Shown: in pieces, positions 28,876-37,159 of the stretch | How the letters are laid out: every line of letters begins with the position of its first letter | Numbering within the stretch: position 1 is the first letter of the stretch | Source of the DNA: JACRDV01 sp024860865 [NCBI: Methanobacteriota archaeon] | Lineage (GTDB): Archaea > JACRDV01 | Length of the DNA stretch: 37,159 nt | Assembly: GCA_024860865.1 (NCBI GenBank) | Contig: JACRDV010000029.1 | Span: forward strand, 1-37,159 | Direction of reading: 5' to 3' | Made by a program: the position numbers and the translations under genes | Notes under the pieces: generated by a model | Told to the model about the DNA's origin: nothing | What the model saw: the letters and a program-made list of their open reading frames with translations, nothing else | Database searches by the model: none

Positions 28876-30717
28876 TTATAATTCGCCTCTCTTTTTGAGA
28901 TATAATAATTCCGAAAATACCAACACTAACGCCAATGGGAGTAAATAATAATTAAAATCTTTTTTCGCATCTCTGGTTATCCGTGCAATATGCGAGCTAA
29001 TATTTCGAGCAGTTGAGATGGAAGTGTAAGAGATATCTGATTCTTTCTCATCAATGAGATTTGATGCAATTTTTGTCTCTTTAATTTCGTATATCCCAAC
29101 TTCATCTAAAAACAATTTTTCTGTTTTTAAGGCTGTTGAAGGTGTTTTTACATTTGTTTCTTTTTGCAGCGGCAATAAATCGCCAGTCTTAAGGTTATAT
29201 ACCTTTACTGCATCGCTCTCTCTCATTCCTTCAATTAATTTTAGCCAAAAGATTGGAAAAGAAGGTTTCAAGTGAAAATCACTCCACGTATCTTCAGGAC
29301 GAACTCCAATGTAGGCTACTGTACCTTTACCGAGGCTCCAATATGCTATAAGAGGCGTATTATCATTTTGTGCCGTTGCTAGCACAATAGAACCATTTTT
29401 TCTGCTCGCAAATAAGTACTTTGTAGAAATGCCTTCGAAATATATGTCCTTTGTGATCTCATTTATTGTTTCAATCTTAACCTTAGTTTTCCCAAAACTC
29501 TCATTGATTTTAACTGGTAACGCAGAGCGCAAATCATCAAAGGTTCTTAGATAGTCTGAAGCAATAACAATTAGGCTTCCACCGTTTTCAACATATTTTA
29601 TAAGATTACTAAGAGTACCAGGTAACAAAGAGTCCTTCTTAAATTTATCCAATATTACCACATCATAAGAATCGAAAGCAGGTACTACTGGAGGAATTGC
29701 TTCGCTAAACTCAACGCTTCCAGATGCTAACAAAGCAAGTTTCAAATAAGAAGTAAAAGTTTTGTTCTCAGTAATGATGAGTGTCTTATACTTTTTAGGC
29801 GTTGGAATTACAATAAGAGCTTTATTATCCACAGAAAAATCATCATCTGGCTCGAGATTTATTGCTGTAATTCCAGGAGAAAGATTGCGTAAAATAAAAA
29901 GTTCATCTGAAAGTGGCTGAACAATTCTCTGCTCAGATGATATTGTTCTATCACGTGATGACTTAAGTGTAATTGTCTCCTTTCTGTTCATGTAATTCTT
30001 TACTGTAATTAAATAGCCTTCCTTCATGGGTTTTAAATCCACTATTCCAATGTTTTTTCCTTCGCCACCTACATTCACTAAGTCTACTCTGATATCCTCT
30101 GCCTTTGCAAGTTTTTCAGCTAGCAACGGATCAGTTGCTGAATTAGAAAAATCAGAAAAAACTATGATCCTTTTGCTTTGTCCAGAAAGAAGGTCTTTAG
30201 CTAATATAATTGCATCTCCGAGGTTAGTGGTAGTAGCTCCAGGTTTTACCTCATCTAAAACATTCTTGGCATCTTTGCCACTTCCTTCCCTTAAAGCAAC
30301 AATTGGAATGTTTTCAGCTAGAATAACGCTCACTTTATCCTTATCTGAGACAACATTCTTAGCAAGTTCTACTGCTTTATTGAATCTGCTTGGAATCGTA
30401 TCCGTAGATTGCATGCTTGCAGATGCATCTAATATTAGAACAATATTTTCAGACTCTAAAGTTTCTGTAGTGAAATAAAATGGATTAATCATAGCTACAG
30501 CGAGTAACGATAAAACAAAAAGCTGAATCAAAAGTAAAGGATCTTTAACAAACCTTCTTAACAAGGAACTAATTTTATCTTGTTTTTTTTGGATTTCTAG
30601 AATGAACATGAGAGAGGGTATCTTAACATCCTTAGGTTTTGGTTTAATCAAATAAAGTATTATAATGGGAATTAAAGCTGCAAAGGCCCATGTTGCAAGC
30701 GGATTTGTGATTTCCAA
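28876..30717 (-). CDS. BatA-like membrane protein with a VWA domain
   Basis: The start TNPLATWAFAALIPIIILYL and IPSLMFILE are the BatA N-terminal signature. A second helix (about 61-80) follows, then a VWA domain with MIDAS LILDASASMQS (95-104). A later Rossmann-like domain (YDVVILDKFK, YVENGGSLIVIASDYL, about 340-400) resembles the GATase1-like part of the neighbour. A C-terminal helix lies near 593-608 (NYYLLPLALVLVFSELLYL). BatA-type proteins work with MoxR ATPases, probably as chaperone-like assembly factors. It directly abuts the double-VWA gene. Confidence 0.82.
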   Translation of the reverse strand: MEITNPLATWAFAALIPIIILYLIKPKPKDVKIPSLMFILEIQKKQDKISSLLRRFVKDPLLLIQLFVLSLLAVAMINPFYFTTETLESENIVLILDASASMQSTDTIPSRFNKAVELAKNVVSDKDKVSVILAENIPIVALREGSGKDAKNVLDEVKPGATTTNLGDAIILAKDLLSGQSKRIIVFSDFSNSATDPLLAEKLAKAEDIRVDLVNVGGEGKNIGIVDLKPMKEGYLITVKNYMNRKETITLKSSRDRTISSEQRIVQPLSDELFILRNLSPGITAINLEPDDDFSVDNKALIVIPTPKKYKTLIITENKTFTSYLKLALLASGSVEFSEAIPPVVPAFDSYDVVILDKFKKDSLLPGTLSNLIKYVENGGSLIVIASDYLRTFDDLRSALPVKINESFGKTKVKIETINEITKDIYFEGISTKYLFASRKNGSIVLATAQNDNTPLIAYWSLGKGTVAYIGVRPEDTWSDFHLKPSFPIFWLKLIEGMRESDAVKVYNLKTGDLLPLQKETNVKTPSTALKTEKLFLDEVGIYEIKETKIASNLIDEKESDISYTSISTARNISSHIARITRDAKKDFNYYLLPLALVLVFSELLYLKKRGEL

Positions 30718-30762
30718 TTTTTATCACTAAGGAATGTCCCTTTTTAATAATAGTAGTTGTCT

Positions 30763-31653
30763 TTAGGAGTGCTCAATTATCTCTAAAAACGCATCAAAAA
30801 TAGGAGTATCTGATGTTATAGAATAGAAGTCAGCTCCTACATCATCGCAAACTTTTTTTATTGCGCCAGCATGCTCATCTAGTATTTTTTTATAATTAGC
30901 TTTAAAAGCAGGGCTAATATAAGTACGTCTCATTTCAGAAGTTTCGGAATCGTATAACTTTGTATCACCTTCTACTCCTTCTAAGTTTTTTTCTTTAGGA
31001 TCTAAAACTTGGATTAACACTAAATCATGGGATCCTCTCGCGATCTTGTATATGCCAGTATCTAGAGAAGACAAAGGCTCTAAAAAGTCTGAAATTATTA
31101 TTACAAGAGACCTTGATCTAATTATCTTGCTATATTGATCTGCGCACACATTTAACCTTGTTTTTCCCTCAAGAGATGTGCTATTTAACAGCTCCACCGC
31201 ATCTAAAAAGTGTCTTTTACCTCTTCTTGGTTGCATTATGTCCTTTAACTCATCTGAGTATGTTGAGAGCGCAAACCTTTCATTTTCATTAGTCACTAAG
31301 TATGCAAACCCAGCACCGATCATAGCGGCATAATCAAATTTTTTTATCTCTCCAAACTCCATGCTTTTGCTGCAATCAACTAAAATATGGGTTGTGAGAT
31401 TCTTCTCTTCTTCAAATCTGCGAATGTATAACTTCTCTGTTCTGGAATAAACCTTCCAAGCTATTGATTTTATATCATCTCCAGGAAAATATTCTCTATA
31501 ATCGACAGTATCGATGCCTTTTCCTTCCTTTATAGATACTCTTGCGCCAGCGTATATGCTTATTACTCTTTTTTTGACCATAAAACTGAAGCGATCTAAC
31601 TCCTTACAGAAATCTATGTCTATCAATTTATCACAATTTTTGAATGATTTCAT
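30763..31653 (-). CDS. DUF58 protein
   Basis: The DUF58 signature YFPGDDIKSIAWKVYSRTEK, LYIRRFEEEKN is clear, followed by a VWA-like core (HILVDCSKSMEFG with D-x-S-x-S). The 296-residue length is normal, with no membrane helix. DUF58 proteins are regular partners of MoxR ATPases. The start lies inside the 3' end of moxR (23-base overlap), so translation is coupled. The neighbouring BatA-like gene begins 45 bases downstream. Confidence 0.87.
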   Translation of the reverse strand: MKSFKNCDKLIDIDFCKELDRFSFMVKKRVISIYAGARVSIKEGKGIDTVDYREYFPGDDIKSIAWKVYSRTEKLYIRRFEEEKNLTTHILVDCSKSMEFGEIKKFDYAAMIGAGFAYLVTNENERFALSTYSDELKDIMQPRRGKRHFLDAVELLNSTSLEGKTRLNVCADQYSKIIRSRSLVIIISDFLEPLSSLDTGIYKIARGSHDLVLIQVLDPKEKNLEGVEGDTKLYDSETSEMRRTYISPAFKANYKKILDEHAGAIKKVCDDVGADFYSITSDTPIFDAFLEIIEHS

Positions 31654-34447
31654 TTACGACAGCATCTTGAGTGATGCCTTTTCTCTCCGCATCAAAAGTT
31701 AAAATTATTCTATGCCTTAGAATAGGATATGCCATAGCATTGATGTCCTCTTTGCTCACAAAATTTTTCCCTCGTATTAGTGCTCTAGCCTTTGAAGTTA
31801 ACACTAGTCCAATCGAAGCTCGTGGTGAAGCGCCATACTCTATTTTAGTAGCAAAATCTTTAGACCTAGTTGAAGTAACGATGTCTAATGCATGCTTTTT
31901 TATATCTTCAGCTATTGGCATCTGGCGCGTTAAGCGTTGGAGTGATAGTAATGTTTCTTTATCTATGATCTTCTGTATCGCTGGCGCAGAATGGCTGGCA
32001 TACATCTCAACGATTTTATCTTCTTCCTCTTCAGTGGGATAATCAACAAGCACTTTTAACAAAAAGCGATCTAATTGGGCTTCTGGTAATGGATAAGTGT
32101 TATGATTTATACCACAAGCGCCGAAACCAGCTAAGTAATTCTGCAATCCGGGCACAACAAGTCCAAAAACAAGCCCAGAGTAGGGCTTATACTCTATCTT
32201 ATGCACTTTGTCGTAATATATGTCTTCAGTAAGAAGCCCTTGTAAGTAAGCTAATATTTTCTCCGCTTTACTAAGCCTTTGTTTGAATTTTTCTTTAATA
32301 AAATTTTTAAGCTCTATATGACTTGTGCCATTTGTATATAGCTGCCACACAGTGTGTTTAGAAAAATTAGCTTCTCTAGAAATTTCAGTAATTGACAGCC
32401 CACAAAGAATCGCTAATCTATGCGGATCAGTTTGAGCAAGAGTTTCAACATCTAATGTTCTTCTAAAATCAATCTCTTTTCTGAGATCTTCCAACATTAC
32501 CTTATAAAAATATTCAGATATCCTTTCTCTACCTTCTTTAATTGAATTATAACTGCCATACCAAGTTCTTGAAAGGAATTTCTTAGTTCCATATGAGCGG
32601 AAATTTATTAATCCAAGGAGTTTAACTAGTTCAAGTACAAGTTGCCTTGGAATAGGTACAGCTCTAAAGTTAGAATACCTGCTTGACTGTTTACTTAAAT
32701 CAATTTTAAACTGTTCTATCCAACCAATTTTTTTGAGAAATGCATAATAGTCTCGACCCTGAATTTTTAATCTAAAAATCCTTTTTTGATCTTTTATCCA
32801 TGTTAAAATTCCTTCTTTAATAAGCATATGGATTATTACATTAACACTATCTTTATTGACTTGAGAAAAAGTAATTCGATTATCTCTATTGCTAGATTCT
32901 AAAGAAATAAATGTTCGTAAAAATTCTCTTCTTAGATTTGCAGGCAGAGAAAGCATCCATGGTGGAATACCTTTTCCCGGAGCAGTATCAAATCTCAATT
33001 TAAGGTATTCTACCAGCGGTTTGGACCTAATTATAACGGTCCTGCCATCAGGCTCAGATATAACTTCACTAATGTTAATGCCTAACTTGTTAACAGTTAA
33101 TTCAATAAATCTATCTAAAGCTTTGGGATAATTTTTCTGATATGCTGCAACATAATTCTCTGAAATACTGCCGTCTGAGAGCAAGAATGCTATCCAGAAA
33201 ATAAAATCTTCATCAACGTTAAATCTCTTCATTCTAGTGATTTTATAACTTTCAATAAAGTCATATTCGCATTTTGGATGATTTTCTTTAAAGTAGTTTG
33301 TAAGCAAACAATTAATTCGCTCATTTTTTCCGCCTCTTAAGAATTTTATTAACTTCCAATATTCTGATCGCTCTAGTCCTAATTTCTTTAAGAGTTCAAT
33401 TTTGCTAAAACCTAAAGCTATTCTGAGCTTATCAAAGTCAACACCAGTCAAATTGTAAAAATTTGTAAAATTTTTTGTTTTATCTCTTAATTCTTTTATA
33501 TCCTCTAATTTAACAACTATAAACTTTGTGCATAACCTGTTAAGTGCCTCTTCATGATCCATTAACTCAAATTTTTCATCGCCATCGGGAAGCTTTGCAG
33601 GGCATACTAGATAGTCATTGAGAGTGAGTTCTTCTGCTTTTTTCCAAATTATTCGCCCAAAACGGTTCACTAAGAACGGGTGATTTTTAGTAACGGCAAT
33701 AGTTCTACCGGTTCTTGTTGTTACATAAACAATTTCATCATGGTATGGAAGTGTATAGAGCATACAATCTTGTTTTTCTAGGAGGCCGTTTTGATTCAGT
33801 GTAAAGGTCCAAAGCTCTGGGAGATGATAAAGAACCATTTCTCCATTCTTTACTTGAAGTGCCTTTTTGGCTTTAATTAAAAGCTGTGAACCATTTGCTA
33901 TACTGCCATTAACAAAAACCGGTTGTTCCAAAGCTAAACTTCCTTCCATCTCAATCGGATTTTGCGTCGCAAGCACGAAAAATGGTCTGTCAAGTTGATA
34001 CGTTTCATTTCCTGCTGTAACTTGTTTTTCTTGCATTGCTTCAAGCAGAGCACTTTGAGCTTTGGGCGTAGCTCTGTTGATTTCATCTGCTAATACAATA
34101 TTTGCAAAAACTGGCCCCCTCTCAAACCTAAACACTTTTTTACCGCTCTGCTCTTCTATCACATAAGTGCCGGTTATATCAGAGGGCATTATGTCAGGAG
34201 TACACTGGATTCTGCTGAATTTTAAATCCATTATCTTGGCTAGTGTGCTGATCATCAGAGTTTTTCCTAAACCTGGGTAGCCTTCTAATAATGCATGGCC
34301 ATCGCAAAGCAAAGCTATTATTAAGTGTTCTATAGTATTTTTCTGCCCAATAATGCCCTTTCCTATTTCATTAAATACTGTCTCAAATGTTCCACCAATT
34401 GTTTTGTATACTTTCTCATCCAAAACCTCAGTACCCTCAGTACCCAT
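31631..34447 (-). CDS. MoxR-family AAA+ ATPase interrupted by an intein
   Basis: N-terminal part (1-169): Walker A LLEGYPGLGKTL (about 53-64), Walker B IVLADEINRA (117-126) and sensor ATQNPIEMEG (160-169). C-terminal part (784-938): TYPLPEAQLDRFLLKVLVDY followed by the MoxR lid with YGASPRASIGLVL. Together these are 324 residues, a normal MoxR, and in uninterrupted relatives NPIExEG runs straight into TYPLPEAQLDRF. Residues 170-783 are an intein. MoxR ATPases use ATP to remodel or insert cofactors into client proteins presented by VWA partners. ATG 34447 shares its A with the stop of the upstream gene (TAATG). The protein should be active only after splicing. Confidence 0.9.
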   Translation of the reverse strand: MGTEGTEVLDEKVYKTIGGTFETVFNEIGKGIIGQKNTIEHLIIALLCDGHALLEGYPGLGKTLMISTLAKIMDLKFSRIQCTPDIMPSDITGTYVIEEQSGKKVFRFERGPVFANIVLADEINRATPKAQSALLEAMQEKQVTAGNETYQLDRPFFVLATQNPIEMEGSLALEQPVFVNGSIANGSQLLIKAKKALQVKNGEMVLYHLPELWTFTLNQNGLLEKQDCMLYTLPYHDEIVYVTTRTGRTIAVTKNHPFLVNRFGRIIWKKAEELTLNDYLVCPAKLPDGDEKFELMDHEEALNRLCTKFIVVKLEDIKELRDKTKNFTNFYNLTGVDFDKLRIALGFSKIELLKKLGLERSEYWKLIKFLRGGKNERINCLLTNYFKENHPKCEYDFIESYKITRMKRFNVDEDFIFWIAFLLSDGSISENYVAAYQKNYPKALDRFIELTVNKLGINISEVISEPDGRTVIIRSKPLVEYLKLRFDTAPGKGIPPWMLSLPANLRREFLRTFISLESSNRDNRITFSQVNKDSVNVIIHMLIKEGILTWIKDQKRIFRLKIQGRDYYAFLKKIGWIEQFKIDLSKQSSRYSNFRAVPIPRQLVLELVKLLGLINFRSYGTKKFLSRTWYGSYNSIKEGRERISEYFYKVMLEDLRKEIDFRRTLDVETLAQTDPHRLAILCGLSITEISREANFSKHTVWQLYTNGTSHIELKNFIKEKFKQRLSKAEKILAYLQGLLTEDIYYDKVHKIEYKPYSGLVFGLVVPGLQNYLAGFGACGINHNTYPLPEAQLDRFLLKVLVDYPTEEEEDKIVEMYASHSAPAIQKIIDKETLLSLQRLTRQMPIAEDIKKHALDIVTSTRSKDFATKIEYGASPRASIGLVLTSKARALIRGKNFVSKEDINAMAYPILRHRIILTFDAERKGITQDAVVNEIIQKL
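32099..33940 (-). other. Intein (614 aa) with LAGLIDADG-type endonuclease domain in MoxR
   Basis: The N-terminal splice residue is Ser170 (SLALEQPVFVNGS, block A). Block B is RTGRTIAVTKNHPFLV (TxxH). The last block is VVPGLQNYLAGFGACGINHN, ending in His-Asn before Thr784 of the host. The middle holds a LAGLIDADG-like endonuclease: WIAFLLSDGSIS is the first motif and LRREFLRTFISLES the second, with Glu where the second catalytic Asp is usual. A helix-turn-helix (LSITEISREANFSKHTVWQL) probably reads the target DNA. Splicing elements look complete. The Glu may or may not keep the nuclease active. The insertion point is in the conserved ATPase core, as is typical for inteins. Confidence 0.9.
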
Positions 34448-35280
34448 TATTTACTCTCCTCTGTTAATTTTTCGAAATATTTTCTAACAACTTCCTCATA
34501 TTTCTCAGGTATGTTTTCCGAATATGATTCAGCTATAGTTGGAGTTGCTGGAAAAGACGGTGATATTGTTGAAAAGGATTCCTTCCTTTCTTTGAAGTCT
34601 TTAAGGTCTCTAACTTTAAGTTCTCCGGCTCCAACATACAGCTCTAAATTTATTTTTTCACCTTCTATTTTTGCTATAGAGGATTGCCCGTAGATATCTT
34701 CAAAAGCTTCTTTGCCACCACCAGGGGATTTTTTTCGTTGTGCAGAAGCTGTGGGCTTATTTTTCCCCTCTTCCTCTATACTTGAAGGAACCTCAACTGG
34801 TTTTTTAGTCACTATACTCGATAGTAGGTTAGGAGCGTCAACGACCTTAATATTCATAAAACTAAAAAATAGAAAAATGAAGACTAAGAAAATTGATAAA
34901 AAAACTTTTAATCTAATTTTTCTAGCATCTAAAAAAGAGGAGTATTCAACCGCATTATCCATCTTTTTCGTTATTTCTTCATTTAAGTGCTTTATAATAA
35001 TACTACTTCTCTCTTTGTTGTCATAAGCAGTTCTTAGTCTTTCTCTAAAATACTCATAGTTCTCTTCAATTATTCGGAAAATATTGGTTTTTCTTTTTAT
35101 TATTGCCAATATCGCGTATATTGTAAAAATAATAACTGCATATACCACTGGAATATTAATTAATAAGAAAACTAAACTGAAAATGAGTAAAACTAGTATT
35201 GCATCTAAGAAAATATAAAATACTTTAATTCTTCTAACTGCTCCCTTTATTTTGTTTATTCTATCAATAAACTCATACAT
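34447..35280 (-). CDS. Membrane protein of the MoxR operon, 277 aa
   Basis: Family not recognised. Two adjacent helices (about 20-64), a basic cytoplasmic-looking loop (KRKTNIFRIIEENYEYFRER), a third helix (about 127-147) and an extracytoplasmic Pro/Ser-rich tail to residue 277. The stop overlaps the moxR start by one base (TAATG), so the proteins are made together. Position in the operon suggests a membrane partner of the MoxR/VWA complex, comparable to extra genes found in such operons. Confidence 0.65.
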   Translation of the reverse strand: MYEFIDRINKIKGAVRRIKVFYIFLDAILVLLIFSLVFLLINIPVVYAVIIFTIYAILAIIKRKTNIFRIIEENYEYFRERLRTAYDNKERSSIIIKHLNEEITKKMDNAVEYSSFLDARKIRLKVFLSIFLVFIFLFFSFMNIKVVDAPNLLSSIVTKKPVEVPSSIEEEGKNKPTASAQRKKSPGGGKEAFEDIYGQSSIAKIEGEKINLELYVGAGELKVRDLKDFKERKESFSTISPSFPATPTIAESYSENIPEKYEEVVRKYFEKLTEESK

Positions 35281-35298
35281 AAAATTACCTTACTAATG

Positions 35299-35847
35299 CT
35301 AACCAGATGTGCAGTTTGCTAACTGCTTTTCCAGCTGTGAAACTCTTTTAGTCAAATTTTTTACTTGACTGTCTAATGCTTCCTCTCGTTTATATGCCGA
35401 CTCTAAACTATACTTAGTAATTTCAAGATCACTTTTAGTTTTATTATATTCAATTTTTAATGCTTGTAAATCTGTTTTTGTAAGTGCCAACTCGTTTTGA
35501 GTATCCTTTAATATTCCTTCAACCCTCTGTTTCTCTTTTTCAAGAGCTGTTTTTTCCTCCCTTAATTTGTTGTATTTCTCTGAAATCGCAACCTCTCTTT
35601 CCTTAGCAAGTTTTTCCCTTTCTTTAGTAGCATTCAATTCCGTTAATTTTTGTTTTAGTTGGCTTTCTCTCGCCTTGAGTTCAGCTGAAACTTTGTTTAA
35701 TTCCTCCATAGTGCTTTGGCGGCTCACTATCATTTTACCATAAACATTTTGATAGTAAAAGGATGCGCCTATTATCGATGCTAGCAATAGGAGTATAAGC
35801 CAGAGGAAGGTAAAATTCACGTTGCTCATAGGATTTTGTTTTTTCAT
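35299..35847 (-). CDS. Membrane-anchored coiled-coil protein, 182 aa
   Basis: One N-terminal helix (about 10-31, FTFLWLILLLLASIIGASFY) is followed by a long Lys/Glu-rich coiled coil from about 38 to 178 with heptad-like Leu spacing (SAELKARESQLKQKLTELNA). Low-complexity coiled coils cannot be assigned to a family. ATG 35847 has TGAGGTAA upstream, and a TATA-like AAATATAAAA lies near 35879-35888, so this is probably the first gene of the MoxR/VWA operon. It may be a structural spacer or anchor for the complex. Confidence 0.65.
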   Translation of the reverse strand: MKKQNPMSNVNFTFLWLILLLLASIIGASFYYQNVYGKMIVSRQSTMEELNKVSAELKARESQLKQKLTELNATKEREKLAKEREVAISEKYNKLREEKTALEKEKQRVEGILKDTQNELALTKTDLQALKIEYNKTKSDLEITKYSLESAYKREEALDSQVKNLTKRVSQLEKQLANCTSG

Positions 35848-35959
35848 TATTGATTTACCTCATACTTTATACTTTAAGTTTTATATTTGGGAATTTAAAA
35901 GATTTTGGTAAAATGAAGTCAGGCGACGCTTTTTGTACATACATTAGATGTACAAATAG

Positions 35960-37159
35960 TCAATCTATCCTTAAATTTGCCCCTAGTTTTTGCATTGATT
36001 TGACAAATTCTGGGAATGAGATATTTACTGCTTCGGCAGTATCAATTATAGTCTTCCCTTTTGCAACTAAGCCAGCAACTGCAAGTGCCATAATCATGCG
36101 GTGGTCAAAATAACCATGAACCCGAGCACCTTTGAGTTGCTTAATCCCTTCGATAATTAACCCATCTGGCAATTCTTTGATTTTTGCTCCCATTTTTTTA
36201 AGCTCAATGGCAGGGGCTTTTAATCTATCAGTTTCCTTGTATCTAGCATGAGGTACGTTTTTAATTATAGTCTTTCCTTTAGCAACTGTTGCTAGCACAG
36301 CGAGAGTTGGGACTAAGTCTGGAATATCGCTTGCATCGATTTCAGTACCAGTTAAGGGAGCTCCACCTTCAACTATAACTTCATTTTTTAGCGCTTTTAT
36401 ATGTGAGCCCATCTCCTTTAAGATATCAATTATCTGCCTATCTCCTTGTTTGCTTTCTATTGGAAGATTCTTAACCTTGGCTTTTGATTTTGTTAAGGCA
36501 GCAGCAGCAAGCATATAAGATGCTGAAGAAAAATCTCCAGGGACTTTAAATTCTATGGGGGAATAAATCTGATTTCCTTGAATGAAAAATTGTTGCAATT
36601 CTTTTGGGTAATCCAGCTTAGCACCGGCTATTGACAAAAGCTCTAACGTCATTTCGATATATGGGGCTGATCTTAATTTGCCCAAAATTTCAATTGTCAC
36701 ATTTTTTCTGGAATAGGGCGAGACAATCAACAATCCTGAAATAAATTGAGAGCTAATATCCCCTCTAATTTTTACTTTGCCGCCCTTTAGTCCTCCGCCC
36801 CGTATTACAACTGGCGGAGTGTTATCTTGAGTTGAAAAAGCCTCAACTCCAAGTTGTCTTAATGCTTGGAGAAGCGGATCCATTGGGCGCCTTCGAATAG
36901 ATTGATCTCCGGTAAGAATGGTAGCGCCCGGAGCTAAGGCCGCAACAGCTGTCATAAATCGTATAGTGGTTCCTGAATTCTCGACATCAATTACATTATC
37001 AGGTGTATTTAGCTTGCCGCCGGTTCCTGTTATAAACCAACTCTTTTTTTGTTTAATATCTGCTCCAAAAGCAACGCAAGCTTTTATAGTTGAAAGAGTA
37101 TCGCCTGAGGCTAATGGCGACTTAACAACAGATTTTCCTTTAGCTAAACTAGATATTAC
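35960..37159 (-). CDS. aroA: EPSP synthase (3-phosphoshikimate 1-carboxyvinyltransferase), 5' end beyond the window
   Basis: The frame is open to the window edge and gives 399 residues, so about 25-30 N-terminal residues of a normal 425-430 are missing. Signatures are VENSGTTIRFMTA, RRRPMDPLLQALRQLGVEA, GDISSQFISGLL, VPGDFSSASYMLAAAAL, HARYKETDRL and GYFDHRMIMALAVAG, covering the active-site residues. It joins PEP to shikimate-3-phosphate. An internal ATG at 36955 is not the start, since homology continues upstream (SPLASGDTLSTIKACVAFGA). It is on the same strand as aroC but separated from it by the MoxR operon and the TIGR04076 gene. Confidence 0.95.
   Translation of the reverse strand, partial: VISSLAKGKSVVKSPLASGDTLSTIKACVAFGADIKQKKSWFITGTGGKLNTPDNVIDVENSGTTIRFMTAVAALAPGATILTGDQSIRRRPMDPLLQALRQLGVEAFSTQDNTPPVVIRGGGLKGGKVKIRGDISSQFISGLLIVSPYSRKNVTIEILGKLRSAPYIEMTLELLSIAGAKLDYPKELQQFFIQGNQIYSPIEFKVPGDFSSASYMLAAAALTKSKAKVKNLPIESKQGDRQIIDILKEMGSHIKALKNEVIVEGGAPLTGTEIDASDIPDLVPTLAVLATVAKGKTIIKNVPHARYKETDRLKAPAIELKKMGAKIKELPDGLIIEGIKQLKGARVHGYFDHRMIMALAVAGLVAKGKTIIDTAEAVNISFPEFVKSMQKLGANLRID

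Noticed and set aside
1-37159. CRISPR arrays, tRNA and rRNA genes
   Set aside because: No regularly spaced direct repeats of CRISPR size, no tRNA T-loop signatures and no conserved rRNA segments were found by eye.

Overview
The window is AT-rich archaeal DNA. The evidence is the archaeal early shikimate route (ADH synthase plus dehydroquinate synthase II), an archaeal GHMP-type shikimate kinase, a TrpB2-type tryptophan synthase beta chain, a Bat-type HTH regulator, TATA-box promoters with leaderless or GGTGA-type starts, and an archaeal-style MoxR/DUF58/VWA operon. Gene content fits a TACK-type lineage such as Bathyarchaeia or a relative, but there is no rRNA or other marker here to prove it. 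No tRNA, rRNA or CRISPR array was seen.

Layout. (1) 1-5.5 kb is a redox and regulatory region: the membrane-anchored end of an unknown protein, a small monoheme cytochrome c whose lipoprotein signal lies in a different frame, an HExxH protein divergent from a Cys-rich HTH regulator, a 552-residue winged-helix protein of unknown function, a 7Fe-type ferredoxin and a membrane-anchored octaheme cytochrome of the hydroxylamine-oxidoreductase type. (2) 5.6-10.8 kb holds trpB2, a DHH-family phosphoesterase, a candidate structured RNA, an M48 membrane protease and an unknown membrane protein. (3) 10.8-14.3 kb is a compact module. A Bat-type regulator, a DUF59 Fe-S factor, DUF2249, DUF1858 and a three-repeat, 12-helix heme-copper-oxidase-like protein run rightward. 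A zinc ribbon followed by three very small frames runs leftward. Family co-occurrence suggests nitric-oxide or nitrosative-stress physiology, which would match the HAO-like cytochrome. (4) 14.3-26.4 kb carries aromatic amino acid synthesis in two convergent blocks: ADH synthase, aroB', aroD, aroE, abrB and tyrA (+), and aroC, orf81, aroK and pheA (-). Between them lie a DUF362 gene, an IS110-like remnant and a toxin-antitoxin-like pair. (5) 26.5-35.8 kb is a six-gene leftward operon: coiled-coil membrane protein, membrane protein, MoxR with a 614-residue intein, DUF58, BatA-like VWA and a double-VWA protein. (6) The right edge is a 5'-truncated aroA (EPSP synthase).

The most unusual signal is a shared promoter module. 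A palindrome TTAACGNNGTTAA abuts a TATA box, and a second copy lies 43 bp downstream at the expected transcription start. A 22-bp operator-plus-TATA block is identical in front of the HExxH gene (-) and the 552-residue gene (+). A near-identical copy at 8.5 kb points leftward at a stretch that can fold into a long closed stem followed by a T run. This suggests a small regulon (Cys-rich HTH regulator, HExxH protein, winged-helix protein and a noncoding RNA) that does not correspond to any system I know. Other notable items are a TyrA fused to an FDX-ACB domain otherwise typical of phenylalanyl-tRNA synthetase, the MoxR intein, the frame-split cytochrome lipoprotein and an AAA-ATPase remnant missing its P-loop.
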